Shown here piece by piece: positions 26,441 to 35,989 of a DNA stretch of 64,000 nt; within the stretch, counting starts at the first letter, position 1, and every line of letters starts with the position of its first letter. Both the position numbers and the translations under genes were made by a program. Source of the stretch: [Zimmermannella] alba NBRC 15616 (GTDB taxonomy: Bacteria > Actinomycetota > Actinomycetes > Actinomycetales > Microbacteriaceae); NCBI RefSeq assembly GCF_001570905.1, contig NZ_BCSO01000002.1, forward strand, positions 163,100 to 227,099, given 5' to 3'. Under the pieces are notes generated by a model. The model was not told the origin of the DNA. It did no database searches and saw nothing but the letters and a program-made list of their open reading frames with translations.

Positions 26441-27409
26441 ATGAGCATCACCCAAGAACAGGCCAGCTGGTTTGCTGACGCTTTCGAGCGTCTCGTGCAG
26501 AACGTCGACCAGGCGATTCTCGGCAAGCAGCGCGTCATCCGTCTCGCCCTCGCAACCCTGTTCAGTCAGGGCCACATGCTCCTCGAGGACTACCCGGGCA
26601 CCGGTAAGACCGTGCTCGCAAAGTCACTGGCACGCACCCTCGACGGCTCGAACTCGCGCATCCAGTTCACCCCTGACCTCCTGCCCTCGGATGTGACCGG
26701 TATCACGATCTACGACCAGCAGAAGGGTGCCTTCGAGTTCCACCCGGGTCCGATCTTCTCGTCCGTCGTCCTCGCCGACGAGATCAACCGTGCCTCGCCG
26801 AAGACCCAGTCGGCCCTCCTCGAGGTCATGGAAGAAGGCTGCGTCACGGTCGATGGCGAACGCCACGAAGTGCCGAAGCCGTTCATGGTCATCGCGACCC
26901 AGAACCCCGTCGAGCAGGCCGGTACCTACAAGCTGCCGGAAGCTCAGCTCGACCGCTTCCTCATGAAGACGAGCCTCGGCTACCCGGACCACCAGACCAC
27001 GGTGAAACTCCTCATGGAAGCCGCCAACCGTCAGCGTGCGGAGCTCGTCGAGCCGATCCTTCGCACGGAGAACGTTGTTGCGATGCAGGAGCTCGCCTCC
27101 AACGTGCACGTTGACGCCTCGATCATGGAGTACATCGCGCAGCTCGTGCAGGCCACCCGCACCGACCGCGACATTGCGCTCGGCGTCTCGACCCGTGGTG
27201 CGCTCGCACTCGCCCGCGCGGCCAAGACCTGGGCGATCTCGCAGGGCCGCGGCTTCGTCATCCCGGATGACGTGCGCGACCTCGCAGTGCCGGTGCTCGC
27301 GCACCGCATCATCGTCGACCCCGAGGTCGAGTTCAACGGCACGAGCGGCGAAGACATCATCGGACGCATCCTCCTGGACGTCGCCCCGCCGCAGTACCGC
27401 GCCGAGTAG
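26441..27409 (+). CDS. MoxR-family AAA+ ATPase (copy 1)
   Basis: The 322-residue cytoplasmic ATPase has Walker A in EDYPGTGKTVLAKS (about 49-62), the MoxR-specific RIQFTPDLLPSDVTG, Walker B VVLADEINRASPKTQSAL, sensor 1 IATQNPVEQAGTY and the C-terminal AAA lid. MoxR proteins act as chaperones that activate VWA or DUF58 partner proteins. It begins the MoxR-DUF58-transglutaminase trio of the locus and is the aaa-atp gene of PFNA-type clusters. The second copy at 50883 is similar but more distant. Confidence 0.93.
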   Translation: MSITQEQASWFADAFERLVQNVDQAILGKQRVIRLALATLFSQGHMLLEDYPGTGKTVLAKSLARTLDGSNSRIQFTPDLLPSDVTGITIYDQQKGAFEFHPGPIFSSVVLADEINRASPKTQSALLEVMEEGCVTVDGERHEVPKPFMVIATQNPVEQAGTYKLPEAQLDRFLMKTSLGYPDHQTTVKLLMEAANRQRAELVEPILRTENVVAMQELASNVHVDASIMEYIAQLVQATRTDRDIALGVSTRGALALARAAKTWAISQGRGFVIPDDVRDLAVPVLAHRIIVDPEVEFNGTSGEDIIGRILLDVAPPQYRAE

Positions 27410-27450
27410 CCCGCTCGACGCCGCGAGCCCGCGCCACCGGACACGATTCA

Positions 27451-27471
27451 ACGGACAACGGACAACGGACA
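27451..27471 (+). repeat. Triple heptamer ACGGACA before the DUF58 start
   Basis: Three contiguous ACGGACA units end two bases before the ATG at 27474, in the place of a ribosome binding site. A change in copy number would alter the distance to upstream sequences. Confidence 0.8.
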
Positions 27472-27473
27472 CG

Positions 27474-28817
27474 ATGACCCTCCAAACAGATCGTCCTGCC
27501 GAGCAGGACGCACACGAGCAGCCACTGGCAGACTCGGCACAGCCTGAGGATGCCCAGGCGCTGCCCGCAACCGAGCCCAACAAGGGCCGATTCGACGGCG
27601 TGCGCGCCTTTCTCCGGGACGCACGCACGTGGTTCGGAGCGGTCTGGGGGCGCATTTGGAAGGTCATCGGTCCTGTCCTCACCGTCGTTACCCGACTCGG
27701 CTGGGCGGTGCTTGCGCTCGCCGTACTCTGCCTCGCCGTCGGCCTCTTCTGCGGCTGGATCGAGCTGGTTGCCGTTGGCGGCATCCTCCTCATTGCGTTC
27801 CTCGCCGCGATTCCCTTCGCCCTCGGACGCGCCTCGTACGAGGTCGAGATCGAGCTCAACCCGCGCCGCGTCACGGTCGGTGACCGCGCGCTCGGTCGCC
27901 TCATGGTGCGAAACGCTGGCGATGAGCGCGTGCTCCCCACCCGCATGGAGTTCCCGGTCGGTCTTGGCCGCGCAGAGTTCGGTATCCCGAGTCTGGAACC
28001 GGGGGAGCCGCACGAAGAACTCTTTGCCGTGCCAACCTCCCGCCGTGCGGTCATCCCTGCCGGCCCCGCAATGAGCATCCGCGGCGACGAACTGAGCCTT
28101 CTGCGCCGCACCGTGAAGTGGACGGGCGTCATCGAACTCTTCGTGCACCCGCGCCGTGTGCACCTGGCGCCGGGCGCAGCGGGACTCCTGCGCGACCTCG
28201 AGGGTGTCGTCTCGAACAAGATCACGGATGCCGACCTCGCCTTCCACGCGCTGCGACCCTACGAGCCGGGCGACGACCGCCGCTACATCCACTGGCGCAC
28301 GAGTGCACGCACCGGAACGCTCATGGTGCGTCAGTTCCAGGAGACTCGAAAGTCGCACCTCACGATCATTCAGTCGCTCGATCGCGAGTTCTACGCGAAC
28401 GAAGACGAATTCGAGATGGCGATCAGCGTGGTCGCCTCGCTCGGCGAGCAGGCCATCCGCGATGACGTGGCTGTTGATATCGCGACCGAGCGCGGGGTCA
28501 CCCCGACCCGTTCACTCGTGGCCATGCTCGATGACTTGAGCCGATTCGAGGCGATGGATGGCAAGCACGAGTCGCTGCGCGCCTTCACGCTCAACGCCAC
28601 GCGTCGTCTCGCTCCGCCCTCGGTCGTGGTCATCGTCGGTGGACGAGGCCTCTCACGTTCCGAGCTGCGCGCCGTCTCGAGCCTGTTCCCTCACGAGGTG
28701 CAGGTCACCGGCATCATTTGTGACACCTCCTCGACGCTGGCGCGCTCGCAGACGAACGACATCACGGTGTGCACGATCCCTCGACTCGACGACCTTCCGA
28801 AGGCGGTGGCAGCATGA
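27474..28817 (+). CDS. DUF58 domain membrane protein (copy 1)
   Basis: The 447-residue protein has a cytoplasmic N-terminus, two close membrane helices (about 70-112) and a DUF58 domain with the signature RPYEPGDDRRYIHWRTSARTG (about 261-281), followed by a VWA-like half. DUF58 proteins are usual partners of MoxR ATPases. The ATG at 27474 has no clear Shine-Dalgarno; instead three heptamers ACGGACA (27451-27471) lie directly before it. The stop overlaps the next gene by ATGA, so translation is coupled. Confidence 0.88.
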   Translation: MTLQTDRPAEQDAHEQPLADSAQPEDAQALPATEPNKGRFDGVRAFLRDARTWFGAVWGRIWKVIGPVLTVVTRLGWAVLALAVLCLAVGLFCGWIELVAVGGILLIAFLAAIPFALGRASYEVEIELNPRRVTVGDRALGRLMVRNAGDERVLPTRMEFPVGLGRAEFGIPSLEPGEPHEELFAVPTSRRAVIPAGPAMSIRGDELSLLRRTVKWTGVIELFVHPRRVHLAPGAAGLLRDLEGVVSNKITDADLAFHALRPYEPGDDRRYIHWRTSARTGTLMVRQFQETRKSHLTIIQSLDREFYANEDEFEMAISVVASLGEQAIRDDVAVDIATERGVTPTRSLVAMLDDLSRFEAMDGKHESLRAFTLNATRRLAPPSVVVIVGGRGLSRSELRAVSSLFPHEVQVTGIICDTSSTLARSQTNDITVCTIPRLDDLPKAVAA

Positions 28818-31330
28818 CGTCCCCCCAGATCATTGAGGCGCAGGGCGCCACGGCACACACTGACACTGGTCGAGGCGTTCGCCGCTTCACGAAGGCGCAA
28901 TGGATTGACCTCGGCGTGCTCCTTGCGCTGCTCGTCATCGCCCTGCTCGGTTTCTACGCGCCGTTCGGCTCGTGGATGTTCCTCCTCGCGGCTGGTGGCG
29001 GTCTCCTCATCGGTGGCGGTGCGGCGCTCTTCGCGTACCGCTTCCGTCTCAACGTCCTGAACTCGGTGCTCGTCGCCATTGCCGGATACTTCATCTTCGG
29101 TACGCTTTTCGCGCTCACCGGCCAGGGGTTCCTCGCGGTTCTCCCGACGCTGCAGACGCTCTGGGCACTCGCGCGCGGCGCGATCTTCTCGTGGCGCGAC
29201 TCGGTCACGATCTCCACGCCGATCGAAAGTCCCGACTACATGGGTGTCATGCCCTACATGGCGGCCATCATCGCCTGTCTCATCTCGTGGCTTCTCGCCC
29301 TGCGCTGGCTGCCGCACCACCGGTCAAGCTCGCTTCGAGCAGCAGTGGCAGCGCTTCCCGCGCTGGTCGTTCTCCTCACGACGCTCCTCGTGGGTACGCC
29401 GCAGCCGTTCTTCGGCCTCGTTCGCGGCATCCTCTTCGCCGTGCTCGCCATCGTGTGGCTCGGCTGGCGTCGAGGCCTCGACAACGTCGCGAGCGCTGAG
29501 GCACGCAAGGGTCTTGAGCGTCGACGTCTCACCGGTACTGCCATCCTCGTCGGCGCGGCTGTCGCGGTCACCGGCATCCTCGGCTTCGTGACCAACCCGG
29601 CCATTGACGGCAACCGCTTCGTGCTGCGCGAAGAGCTCACTCCACCCTTCGACCCGTACAACTACGAGAGCCCGCTCGCCGGTTTCCGTGAGTACACGAA
29701 GCTCCTCAACGATACGACGCTCTTCACGGTCAACGGCCTCCAGCAGGGCGACAAGATTCGTCTCGCCGCGCTCGATGACTACTCCGGCAAGAAGTGGCAG
29801 GCGCCAAGCCCGAGCGACGCGGGTGCCGACTCGGGCGCCTACTCACTCGTCGGTCGTGACGTGCCCCGGAACGACTTCATCACGGCGTCACAGACTCGCG
29901 ACATCGAGGTGTACATCAACGGGTACAACGACATTTGGCTCCCCTCGATTGGCAGCGCCACCTCGCTCGATCTCACCCAGGGTGCCCTCGCGCCACGGCG
30001 TTCCGAGCTGCGCTTTAACGGCAAGACCGGTACTGGCGTGTTGACCGGCGGCCTTCGAGAAGGCGATAGCTACCGGGTGAGCGCTCAGCTGCAGAACGTG
30101 CCGCTCGAGGGCCAGCTCGACAACGTCCCGGTGGCCGATCTCGAGCTCCCTGAAGCAGAACCGGCCCCCGCCGCGCTCGTCGAAGCCATGCAGAAGTTCA
30201 CGGCCGAAGAGACTTCGCCGTACCTGCAGCTGCGTGCCATCGAAGAAGCGATCAAAGCCCAGGGATATCTGAGCCACGGCACCGCGAGCGACCAGGCTCC
30301 CTCGCGAGCTGGCCACGGCCTCGACCGCATGCAGGAGCTCTTTGACCTCACCTACATGATCGGTGACCAAGAGCAGTATGCCTCCGCGATGGCGCTCATG
30401 GCCCGCGAACTTGGCTACCCCTCTCGCGTCGTCGTCGGTTTCGCGCCGAAGTCCGTCACGGGAGCGAGTACCGAGATCCGCGGATCGGACGTCACCGCAT
30501 GGGTTGAGGTGCCGTTCGAAGGCTTCGGATGGGTTGCCTTCGACCCGACGCCCGACCAGACGGATGCTCCGGTGAACACCTCCGAGCAGCCGCAAACGAA
30601 GCCGCGAGCACAGGTCCGCCAGCCTCCGCAGACCGAGGCGCAGCCGGATGAACTCATCACCGCGGCCGACCGACCCGCGGACGACCCGCAGGAAGACCGC
30701 GGAGATTGGCCGCTCTGGGCCATTGTGCTCGTCATCTCGCTTGCGGTGCCCATCGTGCTGTACTGCCTGCCGCTCCTCATCTTCTGGCTTCTGCGTGCGC
30801 GACGCCGACGAATTCGCCGCAGTGGCTCGAGTGATCAGCAAGTCGCGGGTGCGTGGGATGAAACCATCGACCGCCTTGCGGAACTCGGCTACGCCATCCC
30901 GGAGCGCGAAACGCGACCCGTCGTGGCGAAGTCACTCCATCCCGAACTTGTCCCGGTGGCACACATGGCAGACCGTGCTGTCTTCGGTGGCGAAGAACTC
31001 CCCGAAACTGAAGCCGCCGCCGTCTGGGTAGAGTCGCAGCGCATTATTCGCCAGGCCGGGCTTGACGCGAAGCCCTGGCGTCGCCAGCTTGCGAAGTTCC
31101 GCGTGAACCGTCGCTCCGGTGGGATTGCAGGCGAGATTCGTCGCACGCGCGAGGGCCGCATGACGCCTGAGCGTGCCGAGCTTCGCAACCGTGTCCTCCG
31201 CTCTCGTGGCGCGGACCTCCCGGATTACGAGGCCATCGCACGCGTCGAGGGCGTGAGCCCGGTGGCGGTTCCAGTGCAGCCCGGCGGCGTCGCACCGTAT
31301 GAGGAACCGACAGGGGAGGAGCGCCAGTGA
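28814..31330 (+). CDS. Transglutaminase-like membrane protein lacking catalytic Cys and His (copy 1)
   Basis: This 838-residue protein has an N-terminal block of about seven membrane helices (30-265), a large extracytoplasmic region with a transglutaminase-core fold (about 480-580), another membrane helix near 640-665 and a cytoplasmic tail, the TgpA-type layout. The catalytic Cys position reads GDQEQYASAMAL (Gln519), and the His position reads DVTAWVEV (Thr561 in place of His). The Asp in FDPTP (Asp577) remains. It is therefore a pseudoenzyme by sequence, perhaps a binding or assembly factor. It overlaps DUF58 by ATGA and the EssC-like gene by four bases. It corresponds to tgm of PFNA-type clusters. 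Confidence 0.85.
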   Translation: MTSPQIIEAQGATAHTDTGRGVRRFTKAQWIDLGVLLALLVIALLGFYAPFGSWMFLLAAGGGLLIGGGAALFAYRFRLNVLNSVLVAIAGYFIFGTLFALTGQGFLAVLPTLQTLWALARGAIFSWRDSVTISTPIESPDYMGVMPYMAAIIACLISWLLALRWLPHHRSSSLRAAVAALPALVVLLTTLLVGTPQPFFGLVRGILFAVLAIVWLGWRRGLDNVASAEARKGLERRRLTGTAILVGAAVAVTGILGFVTNPAIDGNRFVLREELTPPFDPYNYESPLAGFREYTKLLNDTTLFTVNGLQQGDKIRLAALDDYSGKKWQAPSPSDAGADSGAYSLVGRDVPRNDFITASQTRDIEVYINGYNDIWLPSIGSATSLDLTQGALAPRRSELRFNGKTGTGVLTGGLREGDSYRVSAQLQNVPLEGQLDNVPVADLELPEAEPAPAALVEAMQKFTAEETSPYLQLRAIEEAIKAQGYLSHGTASDQAPSRAGHGLDRMQELFDLTYMIGDQEQYASAMALMARELGYPSRVVVGFAPKSVTGASTEIRGSDVTAWVEVPFEGFGWVAFDPTPDQTDAPVNTSEQPQTKPRAQVRQPPQTEAQPDELITAADRPADDPQEDRGDWPLWAIVLVISLAVPIVLYCLPLLIFWLLRARRRRIRRSGSSDQQVAGAWDETIDRLAELGYAIPERETRPVVAKSLHPELVPVAHMADRAVFGGEELPETEAAAVWVESQRIIRQAGLDAKPWRRQLAKFRVNRRSGGIAGEIRRTREGRMTPERAELRNRVLRSRGADLPDYEAIARVEGVSPVAVPVQPGGVAPYEEPTGEERQ

Positions 31331-34300
31331 AGATCAGCCTGACGCTGGTTCGCCCCGGCAATCAGATGGTTGATCTCACGGTAACCGCCGAACCGACCAC
31401 CCCGATTGTCGACATCGCTCGCGAGATTTACAACGCCGACCCGGAACGGCAGGGCGAACCGCTCCTCGCAAGCGACAAGATCAGCCTCCGCCTGCACAGC
31501 GCACCGGATGCTGATGGCCGGTCAACGAGTGAGGTCATCGACTACGCGACGCCGCTCGCCGATTCGCCGATCGCAGGTGGCGCATATGTCTCGCTCGCGA
31601 ACGCGGTCGAAGCGCGCGAGGGGCACGAGTCGAAGCGGCACGGGGCAGCGAAGATCACGATCCTTTCGGGGCCGGAAGAGGGCCGTGAGATTTCGCTCGG
31701 TCACGGCTCTTCGACCATTGGTCGCGACCACGACCAGGACGTTCGACTCAGCGACTCACTCGTGTCGAAAGCGCACGCACGACTCAACATTTCTGACGTT
31801 GCGGAAATCATCGACATGGGTTCCGCGAACGGTACCCGCGTCAACGGGGAACCGGTCACCCGAGCGAATGTGACCCGAAACGACGTCGTCACCGTCGGTT
31901 CGACGTCGTTCATGATCGAGCTCGAAGCGCTCGGCGCCGGCACGAACCTCGGCGGCGTCGTCTCGCTCAACCGCTCGCCGCGCCTTGACCCGCAGTACGA
32001 GGGCCGCGAGATCATCGCGCCCGACCCGCCGCAGCGCCCGCGCCCGCAACCATTCCCCATCCGCGTGATCTTCATGCCGCTCATCATGGGCCCGATCATG
32101 CTCATGATGGGTCGAAGCCCGTACGCCATGGTCTTCATCATCATGATGCCGCTCATGGCGCTGATGATGTGGCTCGACACCAAGCGCCGACAGAAGAAGG
32201 AATGGCGCGAAGCCCGCATCGAATTCGCGGCGGCCATCGACGCGACGGCGGATGAAATTGACGAAGAACATGCGGTCGAGCGGCAAGGCCGCCTGCGTGA
32301 GGCACCAAGCGTTGCTGAGGTTATTGACGACGCCTTCGCGCGTGGGCCACTGCTGTGGACTCGTCGTCCCGAGCATGATGCCTTCTTGAAGCTCCGCCTC
32401 GGTATCGGCACAATGCCGAGCCGTATCGAAATGAAGATGCCCACGAACAAGCAGGGCATCCCGGAAATGTGGCGCGACCTTCGCCGTCTCGAAGAGCACG
32501 GCGTTATCGTCCACGATGTGCCCGTTGTCGAGAACTTCCGCGACTGCGGGAACATCGGCGTCGGTGGCCAGCGTGCCGTCGCAGTCGGTGTGGCGCGCAA
32601 CCTCCTCATCCAGCTGGTCGGTCTTCACTCACCAGCCGAACTCGTTGTCCACGCCACGGCATCCACCGAGAGCGCTCGCGACTGGGAGTGGCTTCGCTGG
32701 CTGCCCCACGTCAATGGCGGCCACTCGCCGGTTGCGGCCGAACCGCTCGCCGCGGGCACCGAACCCGTCAGCCGACTCGTGAGCGCCCTCGAAGACCTGC
32801 TCTCGCTCCGCCGCGATTCGGGCAAGCCCGGCACGAGCGACGAGGATGCCGTCGGCACGATGCCGAACATTGTCGTGCTCATCGAAGACGACACCCCGAT
32901 CGAGCGTGCCCGCCTCATCCAGCTCGCCGAGCAGGGGCCGGAGTTGGGTATCCACCTGCTCTGGGTCGCCGGTTCGCTCGCGCGTATCCCAGCGGCATGC
33001 CGCACCTACCTTGAGCTCTCGCCGGCATCTGGTGACGCAGTCGCAGGCTACGTGCGCACGGGTCTTGGCGTGCAACCGGTCGTGTGTGACCTCGTCGACG
33101 ATCTCGGTGCGGAAGCCTTCGCTCGATGCCTGAGCCCGGTAGAGGACGCAGGTGCGCGAGTTGATGACTCGAGTGACCTTCCGCGCGCGATCAACTTCCT
33201 CTCCATCGTCGGGCCGGAGCTTGGTGAGAGCGAGCAGGCGATTCTTGACCGCTGGGGCGAGACGCACTCCATCCTCACCGGCCCGATGGCCTCGAAACAG
33301 ATCGGCAAGCAGCGCTCCACGCTCCGTGCCGTGTTCGGTATGGCCCCCGGTGAACCGTTCGCGATCGACTTGCGAGCAGACGGCCCGCACGCGCTCGTGG
33401 GTGGTACGACCGGTTCCGGTAAGTCGGAGTTCCTACAGGCGTGGGTGCTCGGCATGGCAACCGCCCACTCGCCCCAGCGTGTCTCGTTCCTCTTCGTCGA
33501 CTACAAGGGTGGATCGGCCTTCGCCGAGTGTACGAAGCTGCCGCACTGCGTCGGCATCGTCACCGACCTTTCGCAGCACATGGTGTACCGCGCCCTCACC
33601 TCGCTCCGCGCGGAACTCCACTACCGAGAGCACCTGTTCAACCGCAAGAAGGTGAAGGACCTCATCGAGCTCGAACGCTCGGGTGACAGCGAGGTGCCGC
33701 CGACCCTCATCATCATCGTCGACGAGTTCGCGGCCCTCGTGAACGAAGTGCCCGAGTTCGTGGACGGCATGGTCGACATCGCCCAGCGTGGTCGATCGCT
33801 CGGCCTCCACATGGTGCTCGCGACGCAGCGACCGGCTGGTGTCATCAAGGACAACCTCCGCGCGAACACGAACCTTCGTATCGCGCTGCGCATGGCTGAC
33901 GAAGCCGACTCGAAGGACATCCTCGGCACCAAGATGGCCGCCCACTTCGACTCCTCGACCCCGGGTCGCGGTGCTGCGAAGACCGGTCCCGGTCGCATCC
34001 GTGCCTTCCAGTCGGGTTACGCAGGTGGTTGGACGAGCAACGAACCCGAGCCGAGCCGCGTCATGGTGGAGGAGCTTCGCTTTGGCCGCCCGAAGGGATG
34101 GGAGTCCCCGAAGGACCCGAACGCGGCCAAACGCAAGGAAGAGCTCGCGAAGCGTCCGAACGACATGAAGCGCATCGTCGGCACCGTCATCCGGGCCGCC
34201 GAAGCCGCCGAGATCCCCGAGCTGCGGAAGCCGTGGCTGCCGGAGCTGCAGGCGACGTACGACTTCGCAGAGCTGCCGAACCCGCGCACCGACGTCGAAC

Positions 34301-35766
34301 TCCTTCTCGGTGTTTGCGACAAGCCAAGCGAGCAGTCGCAGCCGACGATGTCGTACTTCCCGGACCGTCAGGGCAATGTCGCCATCATGGGCACCTCGGG
34401 CTCGGGCAAGTCTGGCGCGCTCCGCACGATTGCCGTTGCGGCAGCCGTGACCGTCAAGGGCGGGCCTGTGCACGTGTACGGGCTCGACTTCGCCGGTGGC
34501 GGTCTCGCGATGCTCGAATCGCTCCCGCACGTTGGCGCCGTCATCAGCTCCGACGACGAGGACCGCATTGCTCGACTCCTGCGCACGCTCGCGAAGGAAC
34601 TCGACGCACGTGTGCAGCGCTACGCTGACGCCCGTGCCGCGACGATCGCCGAATATCGAGCGATCGTGAACAAGCCGAACGAGCCGCGCATCATTCTCAT
34701 GCTCGACGGCTTCCGCCTCTTCCGCGATACCTACGAGTCGAACCTCCGTGTGCCGCTGTGGCCGCTCTTCCAACAGATCATGAGTGACGGTCGCGCGGTC
34801 GGTATCCACGTCATCCTCACGGCAGACCGCGTCGGTGGTATTCCGATGGCGCTCAATTCCTCAATTCAGCGCCGCATCGTCATGCGCCTGCCAAGCCGCG
34901 ACGACTACAACGCTGCGGGTGTGCCGAAGGACATCCTCACGCCCGCGTCGCCTCCAGGGCGCTGCGTCGTGGACGGTCTCGAGCTACAGATCGCGGTGCT
35001 CGGCGGCGACCCCTCGGTTGCTGTCCAGTCGCGCAAGGTGGATGCGCTCGCGGCGTCCATGCGACGTGCGGGCATCCCGGAAGCTCCTGGCGTGCAGGCA
35101 CTCAGCGACCACGTCCCCTTCGCGGAGCTTGGTCCTCAGGGCCCCGACACGATCTCGATCGGTATTGCCGACGAGACCCTCGAGCCGCTCAAGATCGAAC
35201 CGATTGGTCCGCTCATGGTGACGGGCCCTCCCGGTGGTGGCAAGACGACGGCGCTGCTCACGATTGCGACCGCCGTCCGGCTCGCAAAGCCGACGACGCG
35301 CATCTACCTCATCTCGGGTCGACGCTCGACGATCGCGCACTCACCCGTGTGGTCCACGGCGACACACGATCAGGACGAGATCTTCGAGCTCATGGAAGAC
35401 ATCCAGGAGGAGATGGCGAACGGCGAGCTTTCGCCGGGCGACATCACGATCTTCTTCGAGTACGTGGCCGACTTCAGCGGTACACCGCTGGAGCGTCCGC
35501 TCGAACCATTCGTGAAGACGCTCATCAAGCAAGAGCAATTCGTCATCGCCGAGAACGATCTGCAGACGTGGAACCAGATGCACGGCTTTGCTGGCGCGTT
35601 CAAATCGAAGCGTCGCGGTCTCATCATGCAGCCGTCTGAAGGTGAAGCCGACAACATCCTCTCGACGCCGCTTGGCCGCATTAAGCGCAACTCGCTGCCG
35701 ATTGGTCGAGGGTTCTATGTCGCGCAGGCCAAGGCGAAGAAGCTGCAGGTCGGTATCGTCGAATAG
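31327..35766 (+). CDS. EssC/EccC-like type VII secretion ATPase with FHA domain
   Basis: This 1479-residue protein has an N-terminal ~95 residues that look like a ubiquitin-like beta-grasp, and an FHA domain (about 108-198; STIGRDHDQDVRLSD, SLVSKAHARL, MGSANGTRVNG). Two membrane helices (about 246-283) follow, then three FtsK/SpoIIIE ATPase domains. The Walker A motifs are GGTTGSGKSEF (about 691), GTSGSGKSGAL (about 1022) and GPPGGGKTTAL (about 1299). Walker B of the first is TLIIIVDEFAALV (about 793). The single-chain, FHA-bearing layout is like Firmicutes EssC, not the split EccCa/EccCb of some mycobacterial ESX loci. It should power export of the WXG100 proteins encoded downstream. The GTG start overlaps the transglutaminase stop. 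Confidence 0.92.
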   Translation: MKISLTLVRPGNQMVDLTVTAEPTTPIVDIAREIYNADPERQGEPLLASDKISLRLHSAPDADGRSTSEVIDYATPLADSPIAGGAYVSLANAVEAREGHESKRHGAAKITILSGPEEGREISLGHGSSTIGRDHDQDVRLSDSLVSKAHARLNISDVAEIIDMGSANGTRVNGEPVTRANVTRNDVVTVGSTSFMIELEALGAGTNLGGVVSLNRSPRLDPQYEGREIIAPDPPQRPRPQPFPIRVIFMPLIMGPIMLMMGRSPYAMVFIIMMPLMALMMWLDTKRRQKKEWREARIEFAAAIDATADEIDEEHAVERQGRLREAPSVAEVIDDAFARGPLLWTRRPEHDAFLKLRLGIGTMPSRIEMKMPTNKQGIPEMWRDLRRLEEHGVIVHDVPVVENFRDCGNIGVGGQRAVAVGVARNLLIQLVGLHSPAELVVHATASTESARDWEWLRWLPHVNGGHSPVAAEPLAAGTEPVSRLVSALEDLLSLRRDSGKPGTSDEDAVGTMPNIVVLIEDDTPIERARLIQLAEQGPELGIHLLWVAGSLARIPAACRTYLELSPASGDAVAGYVRTGLGVQPVVCDLVDDLGAEAFARCLSPVEDAGARVDDSSDLPRAINFLSIVGPELGESEQAILDRWGETHSILTGPMASKQIGKQRSTLRAVFGMAPGEPFAIDLRADGPHALVGGTTGSGKSEFLQAWVLGMATAHSPQRVSFLFVDYKGGSAFAECTKLPHCVGIVTDLSQHMVYRALTSLRAELHYREHLFNRKKVKDLIELERSGDSEVPPTLIIIVDEFAALVNEVPEFVDGMVDIAQRGRSLGLHMVLATQRPAGVIKDNLRANTNLRIALRMADEADSKDILGTKMAAHFDSSTPGRGAAKTGPGRIRAFQSGYAGGWTSNEPEPSRVMVEELRFGRPKGWESPKDPNAAKRKEELAKRPNDMKRIVGTVIRAAEAAEIPELRKPWLPELQATYDFAELPNPRTDVELLLGVCDKPSEQSQPTMSYFPDRQGNVAIMGTSGSGKSGALRTIAVAAAVTVKGGPVHVYGLDFAGGGLAMLESLPHVGAVISSDDEDRIARLLRTLAKELDARVQRYADARAATIAEYRAIVNKPNEPRIILMLDGFRLFRDTYESNLRVPLWPLFQQIMSDGRAVGIHVILTADRVGGIPMALNSSIQRRIVMRLPSRDDYNAAGVPKDILTPASPPGRCVVDGLELQIAVLGGDPSVAVQSRKVDALAASMRRAGIPEAPGVQALSDHVPFAELGPQGPDTISIGIADETLEPLKIEPIGPLMVTGPPGGGKTTALLTIATAVRLAKPTTRIYLISGRRSTIAHSPVWSTATHDQDEIFELMEDIQEEMANGELSPGDITIFFEYVADFSGTPLERPLEPFVKTLIKQEQFVIAENDLQTWNQMHGFAGAFKSKRRGLIMQPSEGEADNILSTPLGRIKRNSLPIGRGFYVAQAKAKKLQVGIVE

Positions 35767-35786
35767 CTCTGCACGAGCGACGACGC

Positions 35787-35818
35787 GTGGCCGCTTCCTC
35801 ATATGAGGAGGCGGCCAC
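35787..35818 (+). terminator. Hairpin after the EssC-like gene
   Basis: A 14-bp stem with one wobble (35787-35800/35805-35818, loop ATAT) lies 20 bases after the stop. It has no T run, which is common for actinobacterial terminators. Confidence 0.65.
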
Positions 35819-35989
35819 CGTTCGTCTCCGGGTCACGCGGGTGTGTCGTGGGGATGGGGAGTTCTTTGCCTTGCGCTGCAGCTCGTTCCATGTTTCGGTC
35901 CTTGTTTACACAATGCTTTCCCAGATCAGAGGTGTTTTCTCGGCTGCCTGGATGAGGTGCTGTCCGGATCTTCCGCGGATCGAAGTGGT
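35819..35989. other. Non-coding stretch before the first WXG100 promoter
   Basis: Together with its flanks this makes a 337-bp gap between the EssC-like gene and the first WXG100 gene. I see no reading frame with coding character in this part and no RNA I can name. It is not similar to the stretch that precedes the second copy of the promoter. Confidence 0.5.
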
